Source: an uncultured Sporolactobacillus sp. (GTDB lineage Bacteria; Bacillota; Bacilli; Bacillales; Sporolactobacillaceae). From it: a stretch of 7,225 bases of DNA. The translations under genes were made by a program, and so were the position numbers. Where the stretch lies: positions 1-7,225 of the forward strand of contig UQRJ01000151.1 of assembly GCA_900543345.1 (NCBI GenBank), written 5' to 3'. A model generated the notes under the pieces. That model did not search any database. It was not told the origin of the DNA and saw only the letters and a program-made list of their open reading frames with translations. Positions 6,160 to 7,225 of the stretch are shown one piece after another (position 1 is the stretch's first letter; each line of letters starts with the position of its first letter).

Positions 6160-6442
6160 GCAATCATCCCCGACGGTTTCCCTAATACTGCGGCCGCCTG
6201 TTTTTGCACTCCCTCGTTTCATTAGCGAACTAAAGTAATAATAGTTATTGAAATTTTATTATACTTCCTTTAAACTGATTCTAAAGAACCCCATCCTTAG
6301 TCATGAATAAAATTCGGTGAGAACCTCGTGCTTCGGCTAATGTCCCGGTTTAGGTCCGGCCTGCGCAATGTTACTCTAGCTCTATGGTCCTCTTTTTCTG
6401 TTATACTTTTGATGCAGAATAAGGGAGGGAACAAGCGATAAA
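6160..6442. other. Intergenic stretch without a convincing gene
   Basis: This stretch of 283 bp holds an AT-rich segment (about 6225-6285) followed by a GC-richer segment (about 6315-6370) with short self-complementary words (CCGG either side of 7 nt at 6346-6360, and GC-TTCG-GC at 6331-6338). I matched it to no riboswitch or RNA family from memory. On the minus strand a perfect -10 TATAAT (6258-6263) with a -35-like TTTAGA 16 nt away could drive an antisense transcript towards the small gene. No strong terminator follows the small gene. The only open frame near the receiver, 12 codons from ATG 6384, has no ribosome binding site. Confidence 0.5.
6399..6407 (+). promoter_or_regulatory. Extended -10 promoter for the receiver/CheC operon
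   Basis: TGTTATACT is an extended -10 element (TG, one base, then 5 of 6 matches to TATAAT). No good -35 is present, which extended -10 promoters tolerate. Transcription would start near 6414, leaving a leader of about 29 nt that contains the ribosome binding site at 6421-6428. Confidence 0.5.
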
Positions 6443-6814
6443 ATGATAAAAATATTAATAGTCGACGATTCAAAATTTGCGCAGAGAGTCACGGCTTCGA
6501 TGATCGGCCGATACGTTGAGAACGCCGAATTTATGTTTGCCGGCGACGGGGAAGAGGGAATTGATAAGTTTAAGGCCCTCCATCCCGATTTTCTGATCAT
6601 TGATTTACTGATGCCGAAGCTGCGCGGCCAGGATTTGATTGAAAAGATCCGCCAGATCGATTTTAATGCCAAAATCATTGTCCTGTCCGCGGATATTCAG
6701 CATCGTGTGCGTCTGGTGCTTGATAAAATGGGTATCCTTTCTTTTATTAACAAGCCGATCAATGAAGAGAAGGCGAAAAAAATAGCGAGCATCATCGGGA
6801 ATGGTGCCTTATGA
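6443..6814 (+). CDS. Single-domain response regulator (CheY-like receiver)
   Basis: This 123-residue protein consists only of a receiver domain, with no DNA-binding output. Conserved residues are all present: acidic pair Asp8-Asp9, phospho-acceptor Asp54 (LIIDLLMP), switch Ser82 (VLSAD) and Lys104-Pro105 (INKP). It should be phosphorylated by a histidine kinase not in this window and act by protein contact, as CheY or Spo0F do. AAGGGAGG (6421-6428) lies 14 nt before ATG, a rather wide gap, but no other in-frame start exists and the protein begins normally (MIKILIVDDS). Its stop overlaps the next gene in an ATGA junction, and that gene encodes a CheC-type phosphatase, the natural enzyme for resetting such a receiver. 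Calling it cheY itself would be too specific, because no other chemotaxis gene is visible. Confidence 0.9.
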   Translation: MIKILIVDDSKFAQRVTASMIGRYVENAEFMFAGDGEEGIDKFKALHPDFLIIDLLMPKLRGQDLIEKIRQIDFNAKIIVLSADIQHRVRLVLDKMGILSFINKPINEEKAKKIASIIGNGAL

Positions 6815-7184
6815 GAGGAAACATTGAGCGCGAGGATATTTTGCGGGAGCTTTTCAATGTCGGTGTCGGTCAAGCGGCTGCGACGCTTTCGGAGATTATC
6901 GACAAGAAAATCAATCTCGACGTTCCCAGTGTGAAGATACTCAATATCGAGGCCGGAAGACGCGAACTGGATCGTTTTCTTTCCACAGTTGCCGACGGAG
7001 CGGTGATGGTTTCGTCTATATCGTTCAACAGGCAGCTGGAAGGGAAGATCAGTCTGATTTTTCCCGCAGACAAGATGCACCGTTTTATCGGTTTCTGCTT
7101 GCACGAGGAGCATAGCGGAGTCGATCTGATGGACTTCTCCGATATCGATTTTGATACGGTTAAGGAAGTCGGCAACATCATATT
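6811..7184 (+). CDS. CheC-family phosphatase, 3' partial
   Basis: CheC/CheX/FliY-family proteins dephosphorylate CheY-like receivers. The 124 complete genomic residues contain both expected active-site signatures of the form D-x3-E-x2-N: the first at 9-16 (DILRELFN), followed by VGVGQAAATLSEIIDKKI and Pro39, and the second at 115-122 (DTVKEVGN). Two sites, as in CheC, suggest an active phosphatase; a full CheC is about 200 residues, so roughly the last third is missing. The start overlaps the receiver stop by 4 bp (ATGA), indicating coupled translation, and the receiver is the likely substrate. Sequence after 7184 is adapter; reading through it gives a false tail FCLLYTSPSPRDP that should be removed. 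A CheC-like regulator outside chemotaxis is possible because no chemoreceptor or cheA is in view. Confidence 0.85.
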
Positions 7185-7225
7185 CTGTCTCTTATACACA
7201 TCTCCGAGCCCACGAGACCCTAAGA
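7185..7225 (+). other. Nextera Read 2 adapter and index remnant (library artefact)
   Basis: Bases 7185-7218 exactly match the reverse complement of the Nextera Read 2 adapter, with the mosaic end at 7185-7203. Bases 7219-7225 are probably the start of the i7 index. This is not genomic. With the Read 1 adapter at the other end, the window looks like one complete library molecule with an insert of 7,146 bp, or an assembly ending at such adapters. Confidence 0.98.

Noticed and set aside
6192..6206. Terminator after the small gene at GCGGCCGC followed by CTGTTTTT
   Set aside because: GCGGCCGC has no loop, so it cannot form a usable hairpin; the T-run alone is not enough.
6384..6422. 12-codon leader peptide ahead of the receiver gene
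   Set aside because: It has no ribosome binding site, and the predicted transcription start near 6414 lies inside it.
39..7184. CRISPR array, tRNA, rRNA, insertion sequence
   Set aside because: I saw no regularly spaced repeats, cloverleaf, ribosomal RNA sequence or transposase in any frame.
6870..7199. 109-codon minus-strand frame beginning MYKRQ
   Set aside because: It is antisense to the CheC-like gene and its start is adapter sequence.

Overview
The window is a 7.1 kb piece of a Bacillota genome, most likely Bacillales, flanked at both ends by unremoved Nextera library adapter (6-38 and 7185-7218). Only 39-7184 is genomic. The assignment rests on a complete ComX/ComQ/ComP/ComA quorum-sensing locus, a system known from Bacillus and relatives, together with strong AGGAGG-type ribosome binding sites and a CheC-type phosphatase. 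The genes are moderately GC-rich and the non-coding stretches around 5770-5960 and 6200-6300 are AT-rich. I do not assign a genus.

Layout. (1) 39-1942, plus strand: a two-gene polyamine operon, aguA (agmatine deiminase, 5' end cut off) overlapping aguB (N-carbamoylputrescine amidase), which together turn agmatine into putrescine. (2) 1946-5753, minus strand: a tightly packed operon read as comX, comQ, comP, comA. Every junction overlaps or nearly so: X/Q overlap 13 bp, Q/P are 7 bp apart, P/A overlap 26 bp. (3) 5754-5958: an AT-rich divergent intergenic region with a predicted comX promoter overlapped by an inverted repeat and a direct repeat. (4) 5959-6159, plus: a 66-residue protein I do not recognise. 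(5) 6160-6442: a stretch without a convincing gene, ending in an extended -10 promoter. (6) 6443-7184, plus: a single-domain CheY-like receiver overlapping a CheC-family phosphatase that runs off the end.

How the quorum-sensing genes should work together, by analogy with Bacillus subtilis: ComQ isoprenylates a tryptophan near the C-terminus of ComX, the processed peptide accumulates outside the cell, membrane kinase ComP senses it, and ComP phosphorylates the DNA-binding regulator ComA. All four parts are present and their key residues look intact. The main surprise is gene order. In B. subtilis it is comQ-comX-comP-comA; here the pheromone gene comes first, and the comQ start codon lies inside the codon for the tryptophan that ComQ is expected to modify.

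Several open frames extend well upstream of the real starts (comQ, comP, comA, comX); the starts given here were chosen from ribosome binding sites, overlaps and family lengths.
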